Positions 29,587 through 40,369 of a DNA stretch of 58,385 bases are shown here, one piece after another. The stretch covers positions 1-58,385 of the forward strand of contig JWZX01003227.1 of NCBI GenBank assembly GCA_001275005.1, written 5' to 3'. The position numbers and the translations under genes were made by a program. How positions within the stretch are numbered: position 1 is the stretch's first letter; each line of letters starts with the position of its first letter. The notes under the pieces are model-generated. The model was not told the origin of the DNA. It made no database searches and was given only the letters and a program-made list of their open reading frames with translations. This stretch comes from Chrysochromulina tobinii (lineage: Eukaryota > Haptophyta > Prymnesiales > Chrysochromulinaceae).

Positions 29587-30858
29587 GCAGGCACCGCCCT
29601 CGAGTGTGTACATCAGGAACGAGCCGCTTGAGGTGACCACCTGCAAATACGTCTTCCCATCCTCGGTGCCGCCGTCTCGCAAGGCCGCCCGGCACCAGCT
29701 CCCTTCCTTTTGGGGAGGAATCTTGACGTGCACGTGGGCAACGTCCCGTCCGGCATGCGCAGCGGAGGCCGTGTTGGCAAGCTTCTCGCGCAACCCACCG
29801 AGAGGGCCGCGGCGCCGCGCGGTGGCGCCGCCGCTGCTGCCACCGCCGCGTGGAGTCGCGACGCGGACTTCGCCCAGACGCCAGACGTGTACGGTGCCCG
29901 TCGAGGAAGCGGCGCATAGGAGCGGGCCGGTAATGGCTCCCTTTTTCTGCTTACTGGCGGTAGCACTGCCGCTGCCGCCGGCACAACCATTTCCGGGGCT
30001 TGCCCTTCCGGCGGCGCCGGGGCTCGCCCTGCCGGCGGCGCCCGGGCTCGCTCTGCCGGCGGCGCCCGGGCTTGCCCTGCCTTCGGCCGGCTCGGCGTCA
30101 GCTGCAGTGGCTGGCTGCAGGTCGCCCTCCGCCGCCGTCGGCGCCTCCGTCGAGAAGGCAATGCTGTGAATGGTCGCTCGCGCCGTGCCTCTACGGAAGG
30201 TGTGCAGGAGCTGGCCGGTGGCCACTCCGTGGACCCTGATGACCGTGCCCTTCAAGCTCGCGGTCGCGACCATGTCGCCACGCGCGTTCAGGGCGAGCGC
30301 CGCGAGAGGCGAGTGGTGAGCGGCAATCGTGCTCATCACGTGGCCGTGCGCTGCGTCGAAAAGTACCACGCGGCCGGGGCCGCTACTCGCCGTCGGCAGG
30401 AGGGCGCACACGGAAGTATCGCCCTCGTGTGTGAGCGCCGCCAGGCCGTGTGGGTTCGCATCCGTCTCGAGCGTGTGCAGCATTCGCATGGTTGCCAGCT
30501 CGAAGATGTGCGTTGCCTGGGCAATGACGACGATGAGGCGTGATCGATTCATGAGCACGTTCAAGATATCTGTTGCAAAGGGTATCTCGAACACAGGCGC
30601 CGCGGTCGAAGAGTTCCACAGCCGAAGTCGGCGCGGTGAGTCGCCGGCGCGCTCGCCGCAGCCGACGATGGCGATCAGCGATGAGGAGAAGAGCATCTGA
30701 ATGACTCCCACACCACAGTCACCGCTAGCACATGGTGCGAAGGGTTGACATGTGAACACGGACCACGCACGTCGCCATCCCACGGCGATGTGCGTGGCGT
30801 CCTGGTTGAATGAGATGCATTGTATCTGGTCCTCCACCAAGACCTTGTCCTCCGGCAT
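29545..30858 (-). CDS. ATG18: ATG18/WIPI PROPPIN, PI3P-binding WD-repeat autophagy protein
   Basis: The 437-residue beta-propeller is recognised by the phosphoinositide-binding FRRG motif in LHTFRRGTARATIHSIAFS near residues 219-222. PROPPIN blade sequences include CISFNQDATHIAVG at the start, ILNVLMNRSRLIVV, and SPLAALALNARGDMVATASLKGTVIRV. ATG18/WIPI binds PI3P on the forming autophagosome and, with ATG2, feeds lipid into it. A Gly/Ala/Ser/Pro loop with a 24-bp tandem repeat coding ASPGAAGR lies near 29990-30090, inside the blade-6 loop region where PROPPINs vary. The frame ends at a TAG created at the insertion described separately; a spliced, longer C-terminus is possible. Confidence 0.92.
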   Translation of the reverse strand: MPEDKVLVEDQIQCISFNQDATHIAVGWRRAWSVFTCQPFAPCASGDCGVGVIQMLFSSSLIAIVGCGERAGDSPRRLRLWNSSTAAPVFEIPFATDILNVLMNRSRLIVVIAQATHIFELATMRMLHTLETDANPHGLAALTHEGDTSVCALLPTASSGPGRVVLFDAAHGHVMSTIAAHHSPLAALALNARGDMVATASLKGTVIRVHGVATGQLLHTFRRGTARATIHSIAFSTEAPTAAEGDLQPATAADAEPAEGRASPGAAGRASPGAAGRASPGAAGRASPGNGCAGGSGSATASKQKKGAITGPLLCAASSTGTVHVWRLGEVRVATPRGGGSSGGATARRRGPLGGLREKLANTASAAHAGRDVAHVHVKIPPQKEGSWCRAALRDGGTEDGKTYLQVVTSSGSFLMYTLEGGACTLLDERRLVPAAQ

Positions 30859-30933
30859 TTCCGAGGCGGCAGCTCAATGTTCACAAGAGATTTCACACTC
30901 CATCAAAAGTTTCGGAGAATGACGTATTTTGGT

Positions 30934-33900
30934 TTAGCTCCGTGACGCGTACGTTGCGCTTGGGGCCGGCGCGGGTGCGGGCGCGGGCGCCGCGAGCACA
31001 TTCTTGAACGAGACGAGCCGCTCGGCACGCTCGCGATAGGTGCGGAGGAGCTCGGGGAGGAGCTCTTCGAGCTTCTCGTTCTCGGCGATGGCCGAGCGGA
31101 ATGTGACCTTGGCCAGGCCCGTCGGCTCGCCGGCCGCCGCATCGACACCGACGTGGTGCGTGAGCGTGCCGCCCGTCATCTTGTTCATGTGCAGCTGGAT
31201 CTTGAGGGAGCCTACTGGTAGGGCACGCGATGCCTCACGAGAGGCCTGGCGGCGCGCGAGGATGGCGTGCAGCGGCTCGTAGAGGGGGAGCACCTGCGCG
31301 AGGCCGAGGGGCTGCGGAACGAAGGCGAAGCAGCCCGGCTGCGCCTCGCCATAGAGGAGGCGCCACACCTCACAGAGCGTCAAGCGCAGCCGGGCGTGCC
31401 CCGCCGAGCCTCTCCCCATGAGTTCCCACAGAAGGCTGGCGGCCGCAATGGGCGCCGCCTCCCCGCGTTGCGCGAGCCGGCGCCGCTCGCGCTCGAGCCC
31501 CGCGCGGTAGCTCACGGCGGCGCGTGCATGCCTGTCCCTTGCCTCGTCCTCATCGTCGAGGCCGTCCTCGCCGACCGCACGCGCGCCGCGCACCGCCTGG
31601 CTCCCCTCCGAGTGTGAATTCACAGCCTGCTTGAGCAGGCGCAGCACCGCTTGCCAGAGCCACAGCTGCTCTAACGGCTCGTCCTTCCGCCGCTCCGAGA
31701 GCCCGAGGGCGAGCCCGAGCACGGACGTCGGGCGCGGGTGCGACGGCTCGTGCCGCACGGCGCCCGTGCCGCCCGTGCCGCCCTCGCGCCCAGCCCCAGC
31801 TGTGAATTCACACTCGGCTCCAACCGCTTCATCGCGAACGGCTGCCGCCTCGTCTGGCCGCTCAGGTCCGGCGAGAAGGGTGAGCCGGAGGAGGCAATCC
31901 GCGGCGGCCAGGCGCACGGACGGCAGCTGGCCGGCGGCCTCGTAGTGCCAGTAAGTGCGCCAGCTGGGGGTGGAGGCGGTGTCGGCCGAGGCGGAGGCCG
32001 AGGCGGAGGCGGGGGCGGAGGCGGGGGCGGAGGTCGATGCGGAGTGCGCGCGTGCAATCTCCACTGTACAGAGCGCATGCAGCGCGGCGCGGCAGAGGGC
32101 GCCGCCGTCGCGCGCGCCGGCGCCACGCCCTTCGAACGAGACGGAGACGAGCCGAAGCTGCCGCGTGATTCGGGCAACGACCTCGCGTTTTGCCCCTGGG
32201 TGGCGGCAGCGCGTGGTCGCGAGCGCCCGGAGCAGCGCGCCCACGTAGGCGCCATCGTCGAACTCGTTGCTCTCGTTGTCGTTCTCGTCGATGAGCTGGA
32301 GGAGCAGCTCGAAGGCGCCGGCCGGGGTGAAGCCCGAGGCGTCGCGGCACGTGCCGAGCGCCTCGACGAGCGCCTTGAACGTCGCGTACTCGCTCAAGTC
32401 CCCAAAATCGTTCGGGAGGACGTGGCCGCCCGTGTCGCACAGGAGCTCGCGCGCGAGCGCCACGAGCGCCTCGGCAGCCGCGCCCTCCGACACGAGCGCC
32501 GTGAGGCGCGCGAGCGCCGCAACGGCTGCGGTGCGCACGCGGAAGTACACGCTCCGGTCGCGCGCCACGTCGACGAGTGTGTGGACGGCCGTTGGGTTGG
32601 GAAAGGTAGCGAGGGCCGCCGCCGCCGCCTCTCGCGAGGGCACGTCCCGATCAAAGAGCAGCTGCGCCGTGCACATGCTCTCGGGCATGCCGGCCCACGC
32701 GCCATCGCCGGCGCGCCCGGTCCACGTGACGCGCACTGGCAGCTCGAGCCGCGGGTCGAGGCGTACCCAGAGCAGCGGGAGCAGCTGCCACGGCGCGGAG
32801 CTCGCCTCGTCCGCATCGTCGACGGCGGCGCGCGAGCGCTTGAGATGGCGCCGTCGCCGATGCGAACTGATCACCACTTCAATGAGCTGCTGCCGATCGA
32901 CTGGGCTGAGCTTCTTGTCGATCGTGCGGCTCACGCCGCCGTCGGCGCCGTCGTGCTCACCCCACCCGATGACGAGGGGGAACTCTCCGATCTGTGCGGC
33001 GGCCAACGGCTTGGGCGAGATCACGACGAGCTCGAGGCGGTGCTGCGGCTGGTTGAAGGCGAAGTTGGCGCGCAGCGTGGGGCACGGCTTGGCGGCGTAC
33101 ACCCACTCGCTCGCGAACGAGGCGCCCAACCGCACTCCCTGCGCCACGCATGCCGCCAGCAGTGCCGCCGTCGACGAAATGCGCTCAGGACGGCGCTCAT
33201 GCATCCCAGCCACCGCGGACGTCGAGGCGGTCGGCGTGCCGGCGTGCGCTGCGCAGCTCGATTCGACTGGCCGCCTGTTCGGCCGACTGGGCAGCAGATG
33301 CGCGAGCAGCCGGCTGAGCGACTGTTGGCCGCCGTCGGAGCGGATGGCAGCGGCCTCGATCATTCGCCACACGAGGGGCGCCTTGCGCCGGCGGTACTCG
33401 GTGAAGAGCTGCTCGGGATGGAGCCCACCGCCCCACCGCTCAAGCTCGGTGCTGTCGGGCACGAGAGCCTCTGGAGGCGCTCCCGCCTCCGTGAGCCACG
33501 CGCGCTCCTCGCTCAGCCGATGAGCTGCCTCGTCCGAACCGAACAGTGATCATCAGCGATCATCAGTGGCAATCAGTGGTCATCAGCGGTCATCATCAGT
33601 GGTCATCATCAATGGACACTCACCTGCCTCGTCCGAGCCAAACTCATGACGCGTGTACTCGTGCACCAAGCGCCCCTCGAGAGCCATGAGAAGCCATGCC
33701 TCGCGCCAACCGTCGAGCCACAAGAGCGCGAGCAGCCACGAGCGGCCAAGCGCACGGCCGAGCTCGATGCAGCTCGGGCGCGCCGGCTCGAGCGCCTCGG
33801 GCGAGTGGAGCCAGTGAGAAGAGAGCAGCACCAGCCCTCCAAACGATGCTGTCTCCTCACGAGCTCCTTCGAGCACCACGAGCACGTGGCGTGCGTACGG

Positions 33901-35292
33901 CGCCCTGGCCGCCAACGAGTTGCTCACGCCGCCGCCGCCGCCGCCGTGGCTGGCGCTCAGATGCTGCTGGCTGTTCACGCCGCTGTTGGCAAGCGCGAGC
34001 GTCCTGTTCACACCATCATCGTCCACTTCCATCGCCTCACTCTCCTCGGAGGCCCTAGCAGCGCCGTCTTGGGCGTCCTTGCACATGGAAGGTCCTTCGC
34101 CCGCCCGACCCGAGCTGGCGGCCTCGGCCGAAGCCTCCTCGGCCGCGAGGCGAGCCTCCGCCGCGGCAGCCACCGAGGGCTCGAGTAGGTGGCGGTGCAA
34201 GAAGGCGAGCGTGGACGGCAGGTGGCGTGCGAGGTAGAGCAGCTGTGGCCAGAGCCGCATGCCGGACGGCGAGCGCGCTGCATCGCCTTTGGGATGGGCC
34301 GCGGCGCCCGCGGGGGTGGCGGCGCCCGCACAGGCGGTGCCCACGCCGGCAGATGGATACGCGTCGCGCGTGCCTAGGACGAGCGTCACATTGGGCAGCG
34401 TCGGGTGAGGCAGTGACGAGAGATGGCCGACTACGAAGCCGACCTGTGCCGCGAGGGAGGGCTCGTCGAGCGCAAAGCCCCACGTGGCATGGCGCTGTGC
34501 TGCGGAGCGCGCCACCGGCGCGCTGCTCACGCCGAGGCAGCGGCCGCTCGCATGCACCTGCAAGCTCGCGTCCGCCGTCACATGCAGCGTGATCTGGCAG
34601 CGCACCTGCGGGCAGTCGACACACGGCATCCAGCGGCGCGGAGCACCCCACTCGCCACTCGTGTGCGCGTAGACGGCATCGGCGCAGCCGGCGGAGCGCA
34701 CAAAGTGGACGCCGCCACGCGGCTCGCTCACGCTGAACTCGACCGAGAGCGTCACCTCCGGCCCGTCCATGGCCACGCTTCCGTCCTTTGTACGTGGCCT
34801 AGCCCGCGTGACGATGGCAGCAGGCAGCGGGATCGCCAGCTCACCGTAGTGGAAGCCCGCACCTCGCGGCTCGTCCCACTGCTGGTGCGATCCGATGAAG
34901 GTGGCAGCACCGTGGCACCGTTGGAAGGAGACGAGGTCCCGTGTGCGCCGCCAGCATGGCGGCACGACAGCCTCGGCGAGGCTATCGGCAACGGGCACGA
35001 CTGGCTGTGGCTCAGCGCGGGCGTCACTGGTGGTTATGAGCTCACCATCGAGAAGGCAACGGTGGACGACGCACGTGGGTGCGCAGTTGAGCCGGATCTC
35101 TGTCGTGGACGCGCTGAGCCGAATGCGGAACTGCGCCGTCCCACGCAGCGAGCCACGACCCTTGAGGCTCACGCTGACATGGATGGACTGCGAGAGCAGC
35201 AACCAGCGGTCACCCGGGCTGAGTTCCAGCTTGGGCGTGGCGTCGGCGCTCGCTGTGCTCGCCGTGTTCGCCGGCACGAGCACGAGGGCCAT
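30934..35292 (-). CDS. TAF2: TAF2, TFIID subunit with M1-aminopeptidase-like fold
   Basis: Two exons (33624-35292 and 30934-33524) join in phase 1 to give 1,419 residues. The N-terminus has the TAF2 start (LSQSIHVSVSLKGRGSLRGT then LNCAPTCVVHRCLLDGE). The inactive peptidase region lacks HExxH and ends in GWREAWLLMALEGRLVHEY and FGSDEA before the intron. Downstream come TAF2 blocks such as WVRLDPRLELPVRVTW, VPSREAAAAALATFPNP (HEAT-like) and ALVEALGTCRD, and a final Ala/Pro tail. TAF2 contacts the Initiator region of core promoters and fits with the other transcription genes here. Several Ser/Ala/Pro minisatellite insertions enlarge it; the human protein is ~1,200 residues. A TGTGAA-rich stretch precedes the ATG. 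Confidence 0.93.
33525..33623 (-). mobile_element. 10-bp-repeat intron flanked by 13-bp direct repeats in TAF2
   Basis: A 99-nt GT-AG intron (GTGAGT donor). Its body is a degenerate ~10-bp array of CCACTGATGA- and CGCTGATGAC-like units. The exon end TCGGACGAGGCAG (33624-33636) is repeated exactly as the last 13 nt of the intron (33525-33537). Confidence 0.75.
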
Positions 35293-35359
35293 CTCGCGCC
35301 GTGAACTGTGAAACTATGCTGTGAAACTGTGATGGTGTGAAACTTGGATCATGCTCAAC

Positions 35360-37450
35360 TTATTTCCGCCTTTTCACGCTGCCCACGCGCCGCTGCTTCG
35401 TTAGGGTGCCATCGTCGGCCATGGCCGCGAGCTCGCGCTTCGGCGGCGCGAGTTTGGCCGCGTCGAGCATCTCGACGAGCAGCTCGTGGAAGACGCTGTG
35501 CTCACGGATGCTCACGCCGAGGGAGCTGGCGCGCCGGTGGCGCTCGGGGGGCACCTTGAGGTTGAGCGTGTAGATGGCGCAGGGCACCTCCTGCTCGAGC
35601 GCGTCCTTCGCCATGAGCATCTCCTCATCGCGGGGCATGCCCACTCCATACGAGAGTAGGATGAGCCTGTCTCCAGTCTGGCGCGAGGCGAGGAAATCGA
35701 GCATTCCTTGGAGCTCGCCCGCGCTCTGCGCCTTGAGAATGGCGGCCGCCCCCGTCGCCTCGCCTAGCCTCTCGGCTCGTGCCAGCCCATCGGGAGCCTC
35801 CGCCCATTGATCTAACGGCTCGTCGGCTTCCACAGCGGCTTCCACAGCCTCCGGTCCCTCGAGCGCCTCGCCCTCTGGTAGCGCCGCCTCGCGGGCCGCC
35901 TTGCCCATCGGCTCATCCAGCTCGATGCGGCTGTCAAGGAAGGCCTCGACGGACTGCCGGTAGCTTGCGAGCGCGAGGGCCTCTTCTCGTGGCCATGCCC
36001 GCAGCAAGTCGCCTACTTCGAACCTGCCCACGCCAGCGCTCTTGGCGTCATCCCAGCCGACGAGCAGTCGCACCGGCTGGCCCGCAGTGGCGCTGCGCAC
36101 CTCGCACACGCCGCCGGTCGGTCCGGGGCCGCCATCACCGCGCTCCACCAGGCCGATCTGCCGCACGCGACCGCTCGCCGAGCCGCACACAAAGTGCTGT
36201 GCGTGCCGCAGCGTGCCATGGCGCACTATGACGAGGAGTGTGGTGCCTTTACCCGGCGCGCGGCGACTCTCAAGTACGAGGGCGACCGCCTCGTCCTCTG
36301 GCGGCACGGCGCGCCACACGGGCACAGCGCGTGGGCACAGAGCACCGCTGCTTGAACGGCCACCGTCGCTGCGCGCCGCCTCCGTCGTCATCGTCGCCGC
36401 CACACCACCACCTCCACCTCCTCCACCACCACCACCACCCCCGTGCCCTGCCGCCATCGCAGAGGCTGCGGGCACCGCGCTCGCACGGCCGTCGAGGGCG
36501 AGCAGCCGGCAGCGCAGCGCACTCACAAGCGCGTCAAGCCCCCAGCCACGTGGCGCACACAGCAGGGCCGGAGGCGCGGCCGCTCTCGTCGCTAGAAGGC
36601 GTGCGGCGTGCCGGTCCGTGCCTACGCGCCGCAGCTCGGTGGCCCAGAGCCGTCGAAGGGCCGCGCGCAGCGCCACGACGCGGCGCGAGGTCAGCGCCTC
36701 TGATCGGCATTCGCCCGCCGTGTCTGCCTTTGTGAGCGCGAAGAGCACTGGTTGCCCGCGCGCGGCGCAACGGCGGAGGACCTCGCGCGTCTGCCGCTGG
36801 ATGCCCGCGTCGACCGCCACGAGCACGAGCGCCAGGTCGGCGCCGTCCGCGACCACGGTGCGCATGCCCTCGAAGACCTGATGCCCAGGCGTGTCGACAA
36901 AGGCAAGCGTGTGCAACGAGGGAGAAGAAGAAGCGCCGTCCTCAGAGGATGGGAGCCTCAGGAGCGACGGGCGCACACACTGCGTGATGCCACCAGCCTC
37001 TCGTGCCGCAGCATTCGATCCCAGCAGCGCATCGAGCAGCGTTGTCTTGCCGTGGTCCACGTGCGCCAGCACCGCCACGACGCCTGTGCCACTGGACCGA
37101 GGCGGCGGAGGGCGCGGCGGCGGCAGCGGCTCGGGATCAGCAATGCGCACGGCAAGGCCATACTCAGCGGCCAGCGCGAGCGATGTAGCGAGCGGCACAA
37201 AACATCCCGACAGAGCGCGTGAGCGGTAGGTGCCAGGCTTTAGCGCAAAGCCCGGAGGTAGCAGCGGCAGCAGTGAAGCGCTGCTGGTCTCCTCGCCACT
37301 GTGGTGCAATGCAAAGAGTCCGCGGAGCTTCTTCCATCCGACACGCCGAGCGAGTGCGCTCTCGCTCACTCTCGGCTGACCAAGCGCGCGCAGAAGCTCC
37401 TTGGGCCGCATGAACGGCCGCAGGACCACCTCTATCTTGGCGCTTCGCAT
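35360..37450 (-). CDS. Organellar translation initiation factor IF-2, lacking the C-terminal domain
   Basis: The 696-residue protein has an N-terminal region (VVLRPFMRPKELLRALGQP, WKKLRGLFALHHSGEE) typical of mitochondrial IF-2. Its GTPase domain carries G1 AHVDHGKTTLLD (~127), G3 DTPGHQ and G4 TKAD in place of NKxD. Domain II and domain III follow, the latter recognised by AAILKAQSAGELQGMLDFL, LLSYGVGMP and GVSIREHSVFHELLVEML. The chain ends ~30 residues later, where bacterial IF-2 continues into the C2 domain that holds initiator fMet-tRNA. IF-2 brings initiator tRNA to the small ribosomal subunit. Whether the C2 part is in a missed exon or really lost is open; mitochondrial location is inferred from sequence type. 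Upstream has TGTGAA motifs. Confidence 0.87.
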   Translation of the reverse strand: MRSAKIEVVLRPFMRPKELLRALGQPRVSESALARRVGWKKLRGLFALHHSGEETSSASLLPLLPPGFALKPGTYRSRALSGCFVPLATSLALAAEYGLAVRIADPEPLPPPRPPPPRSSGTGVVAVLAHVDHGKTTLLDALLGSNAAAREAGGITQCVRPSLLRLPSSEDGASSSPSLHTLAFVDTPGHQVFEGMRTVVADGADLALVLVAVDAGIQRQTREVLRRCAARGQPVLFALTKADTAGECRSEALTSRRVVALRAALRRLWATELRRVGTDRHAARLLATRAAAPPALLCAPRGWGLDALVSALRCRLLALDGRASAVPAASAMAAGHGGGGGGGGGGGGGVAATMTTEAARSDGGRSSSGALCPRAVPVWRAVPPEDEAVALVLESRRAPGKGTTLLVIVRHGTLRHAQHFVCGSASGRVRQIGLVERGDGGPGPTGGVCEVRSATAGQPVRLLVGWDDAKSAGVGRFEVGDLLRAWPREEALALASYRQSVEAFLDSRIELDEPMGKAAREAALPEGEALEGPEAVEAAVEADEPLDQWAEAPDGLARAERLGEATGAAAILKAQSAGELQGMLDFLASRQTGDRLILLSYGVGMPRDEEMLMAKDALEQEVPCAIYTLNLKVPPERHRRASSLGVSIREHSVFHELLVEMLDAAKLAPPKRELAAMADDGTLTKQRRVGSVKRRK

Positions 37451-37534
37451 TGGTCCAGGGTGTCGAAATTAATCATGGGCTGTGAACAGCTGTGTGAACA
37501 ACATGAAAAAGGAGCCCGCTTTGCGCGCACAATA

Positions 37535-38938
37535 CTATCCGTCGGACTCCTCGTCATCTTCGTCATCTTCGGCTAGTCGGAAGCGGTTGTCGGCTGCGGC
37601 GTGCTCAGCGCTGCGCGGCTCGAACCCCGGTCGTGTCAGCAGAGTAACAGCGCCTGGCGCTGCCGAGGGTGGCAACGCGTCGTCGTCGCCCAGCCGCGCG
37701 CCAGCTGAAGCATCTGCAGGGTCCGTGGCTGCCATCCCGTCACCGCTGCCGTCACCGCTGCCGTCCACGAGCACTGCTCGCTGCTCGTCCTCGTCGTCCT
37801 CGCGCAGGATCGGGTACACGCGGTAGTCGAGGCGCCGCGCCTCGCCCTCGGCCGTGTAGTGGCTGTGGAAATGGCAGCGCTGGCACAGGTAGCAGGGGCT
37901 CGCGTCGGCGAACACGTCGCCGTGGACCGCCCACACGGCGGGCGCGCGCAGGCAGACGACGCACTGCATGGGAACCTCCTTTCGGCGGAAGATGATGCAC
38001 GGCACCGCGGCGAGTTGTCGAGCGACCGCCGAGGAGGAGGAGGCGAGCCAGCAAGCCACGAAGACGAGGGCGTGCTCGCAGTCGCCGTGGTGCACGAACA
38101 GATACTGGCGGCCCAGACGGATAGTCAGGGAACCCAGCGTAGTTGCGTCCATGGGGCGGGGCGGTGGTGGTGCGCGCCCGTGCGCCGCGAGCCACGGGCG
38201 CACATGCATGCTCAAGTCCTCATTGCCTGACGTGTACCAGCTGCCCTCGATGCAAAAGGCGGCGGAATTCGACGGCGGCCGCAGCGCGGCGGCGGCCGCC
38301 GCGTCACGCTTGGCGAGCTCGTGATGCTGCCGCGCCAGTTGAACGCCCGTCAAGCAGCCGCCAAGAGCTGACGAGAGATCGCTGAGCGTATGACCGGAAT
38401 GCACTTCGACTGTTCGCACGTGGATGTGCTGCCGGTAGAAGGCCACGCGCAGCAGCACCGTGCCTTCGGGCAGCGCCGCCTGCTCACCAGCGCCAGTTGC
38501 TGCTGCCGAAGACGCCGGTGCCGCTGCGGCCAGCGTGGTTGCCGCACACATCGGGGCAACAGGCTGTTGAAAACAGCTTGTTGCCCCGACGCTGTTGGTG
38601 CGGCCCTGATGGCGCCTGCGCTTGGCGCGCGGCGCGTTGTCGCCCGCGGCTGCGGCGGACGTTTCTGCGCGCATGCTTCGCAGAGGGTGTTCGCCGTCTG
38701 AGGACGACAGCCCGCTAAACCTCTGCTGGCGCAGCTCGCTGAAATCGAATGGAACGGAGGCGCTCAGGAGTGCATTGTCGACAGGCAGGGCCTTGTACGT
38801 GGTGCGCTGGCTGTGTGCACGGCCGAAGCTGGAGACCTGGAACGGTTCCGACTCGCTGTACTGATCCTCAAGCTCTGAGGCCACCAGGCCGACGCTAGGG
38901 CGGTGCGTCACGGGTAGGCTGGAAGGGCGACTTGCCAT
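37535..38938 (-). CDS. SNAPC3: SNAPC3 (SNAP50), snRNA-activating protein complex subunit
   Basis: The C-terminal half of this 467-residue protein is the SNAPc50 domain: FCIEGSWYTSGNEDLS, then DATTLGSLTIRLGRQYLFVH and HHGDCEHALVFVACWL. The zinc-binding end is MQCVVCLRAPAVWAVHGD followed by SPCYLCQRCHFHSHY. These match the family's conserved Cys/His set. SNAPc binds the proximal sequence element of snRNA promoters for RNA polymerases II and III. The N-terminal ~150 residues are low-complexity and poorly conserved, as in other lineages. A strongly acidic tail (EDDEDDEESDG) ends the protein. It shares a 174-bp divergent gap with the SWEET gene. Confidence 0.92.
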   Translation of the reverse strand: MASRPSSLPVTHRPSVGLVASELEDQYSESEPFQVSSFGRAHSQRTTYKALPVDNALLSASVPFDFSELRQQRFSGLSSSDGEHPLRSMRAETSAAAAGDNAPRAKRRRHQGRTNSVGATSCFQQPVAPMCAATTLAAAAPASSAAATGAGEQAALPEGTVLLRVAFYRQHIHVRTVEVHSGHTLSDLSSALGGCLTGVQLARQHHELAKRDAAAAAALRPPSNSAAFCIEGSWYTSGNEDLSMHVRPWLAAHGRAPPPPRPMDATTLGSLTIRLGRQYLFVHHGDCEHALVFVACWLASSSSAVARQLAAVPCIIFRRKEVPMQCVVCLRAPAVWAVHGDVFADASPCYLCQRCHFHSHYTAEGEARRLDYRVYPILREDDEDEQRAVLVDGSGDGSGDGMAATDPADASAGARLGDDDALPPSAAPGAVTLLTRPGFEPRSAEHAAADNRFRLAEDDEDDEESDG

Positions 38939-39112
38939 TTCACGCGTGTGAAAAGCCTCTCACGTTTACATGAACGAGAGAACCCTTTTTTTCAACGTCA
39001 AGCCTGGTCATCGCACACTGTGCTCCTGTGGAGCCTCGATGGAGCGACCTGTTAATTTCCGGGAAGTCATGCTCCTCCAGCCAACGCTGGCTCCACGGGT
39101 CGCCGCGCTTTC

Positions 39113-39910
39113 ATGCCGAGCAGTAGGCACTCCAAGCGCTTCTTGCTCCTTCTTCTTGGCAGCGTGAGCGCCTTTAGTGCAGTGCCGCGAGTCGTGCATC
39201 GGTCTGCAGGTCTCATTCCAACGCTGCCGGCGCGTGCACCACCCGCCACGATGCTGTCGGGTTCCGCGCTCCTCGTCGCCCAACGGGTGTGCCCGGCGCT
39301 CGGCTTCGTGCTCTCGAGCGCACTGTACTGTGCGCCCGTGCCCACGCTAAGAGAGGCCATCAAGCAGGGCTCGCTGGGCGCGTTCAATCCGCTGCCATCG
39401 GCTCTCATGGTGACTGCCACGACAGCGTGGCTCGGATACGGACTGTCGGTGCGCGACCCGTGGATCGCGCTGACCAACGCGCCGGGCGCTTTGGTGGCGC
39501 TTGCGCAACTCGTCGTCATCTTGCCGCTCATGAAGCCGGGTAAGCAGTTGCAGCAGTTCCAGGCGACGGTCCTCGGTGGCGCTGCGTTCACCATTGCGCT
39601 CTGGGGCAAGCTGATCTTTGGCGGTGCAAGCGCGGCCGCGCGCTCAAAGGCGCTCGGCTTGTATGCGACAATCATCTGCATCGCACTCTTCGCCTCGCCG
39701 CTCGCGACGATTGCGAGCGTCGTGCGCGAGAAGAACTCGGAGTCCATCCTCGCGTCTCTGACGGCGGCGCAAGTGGCCAACTGCGTGCTCTGGACCACGT
39801 ACGGCGTGCTGGCCGCGCGCGACCCCTTTGTGTGGGGTCCGAATGGCGTGGGCCTGGTGCTCGGGCTCATCCAGCTCGCGCTCAAAGTGTGCTTTCCCGC
39901 GAAGAAGTAG
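39113..39910 (+). CDS. SWEET/MtN3 sugar transporter with N-terminal targeting extension
   Basis: This 265-residue protein has seven hydrophobic segments in two MtN3 repeats. The second repeat is most telling: SPLATIASVVREKNSESI, then LWTTYGVLAARDPFVWGPNG and GLVLGLIQLALKV. The first repeat has FNPLPSALMVTATTAWLGYG and the conserved Pro/Asn positions. SWEETs passively move sugars across membranes. The first ~45 residues (a hydrophobic run then Arg and Pro-rich stretch) are longer than in plant SWEETs and look like a signal plus transit peptide, so a plastid-envelope position is possible but unproven. Confidence 0.92.
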   Translation: MPSSRHSKRFLLLLLGSVSAFSAVPRVVHRSAGLIPTLPARAPPATMLSGSALLVAQRVCPALGFVLSSALYCAPVPTLREAIKQGSLGAFNPLPSALMVTATTAWLGYGLSVRDPWIALTNAPGALVALAQLVVILPLMKPGKQLQQFQATVLGGAAFTIALWGKLIFGGASAAARSKALGLYATIICIALFASPLATIASVVREKNSESILASLTAAQVANCVLWTTYGVLAARDPFVWGPNGVGLVLGLIQLALKVCFPAKK

Positions 39911-40369
39911 GCGTGGGGCACATCGACAGAGGGATGCGGGAGATTTGCGGGAGATTCGTCACACAGCTGAGGATGCAGGTGATGATGCGGCCACCGTGCT
40001 GTACTTTGTATTCGTCTCACGAGATCGACTCGTCTCAGAGGGAGCTGGCTCAACTGCGCTCGCGCTGTCTTGGATGCGTCATGTGAGTAGGGGGGGAGGC
40101 AGCAGGGGGGGGAGGGTCTGATCGTCTGAATCCCAGGCGCTTGAAAAAAGCATCGACGCCTATCGCGATTATTTATCGTTTTTGTGTGGGCAGAAGTGCC
40201 AAGTGGCACTAGACGAGACGGTTAGGGGCAGCGGTTTTTAACCGGCGGTTCGCGAGCAGCCGAGCTAACAGCTATCTCCGGGACCACGCTCGCCACTACT
40301 GGCTCTCTGGCTGTAGCCGGCTGTACACTGGGGCCTGGGGCCCCTGAGCCTGACCTTGGCTGGAGCCAC
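39911..40369. other. Convergent intergenic region
   Basis: G-rich runs near 40086-40120 and a CGGTTTTTAACCG-like imperfect palindrome near 40233. No gene was recognised. Confidence 0.4.

Noticed and set aside
37605-37635. GGTTCGAGCC on the minus strand, resembling a tRNA B box
   Set aside because: It lies inside the SNAPC3 coding sequence, and no cloverleaf or A box could be formed around it.
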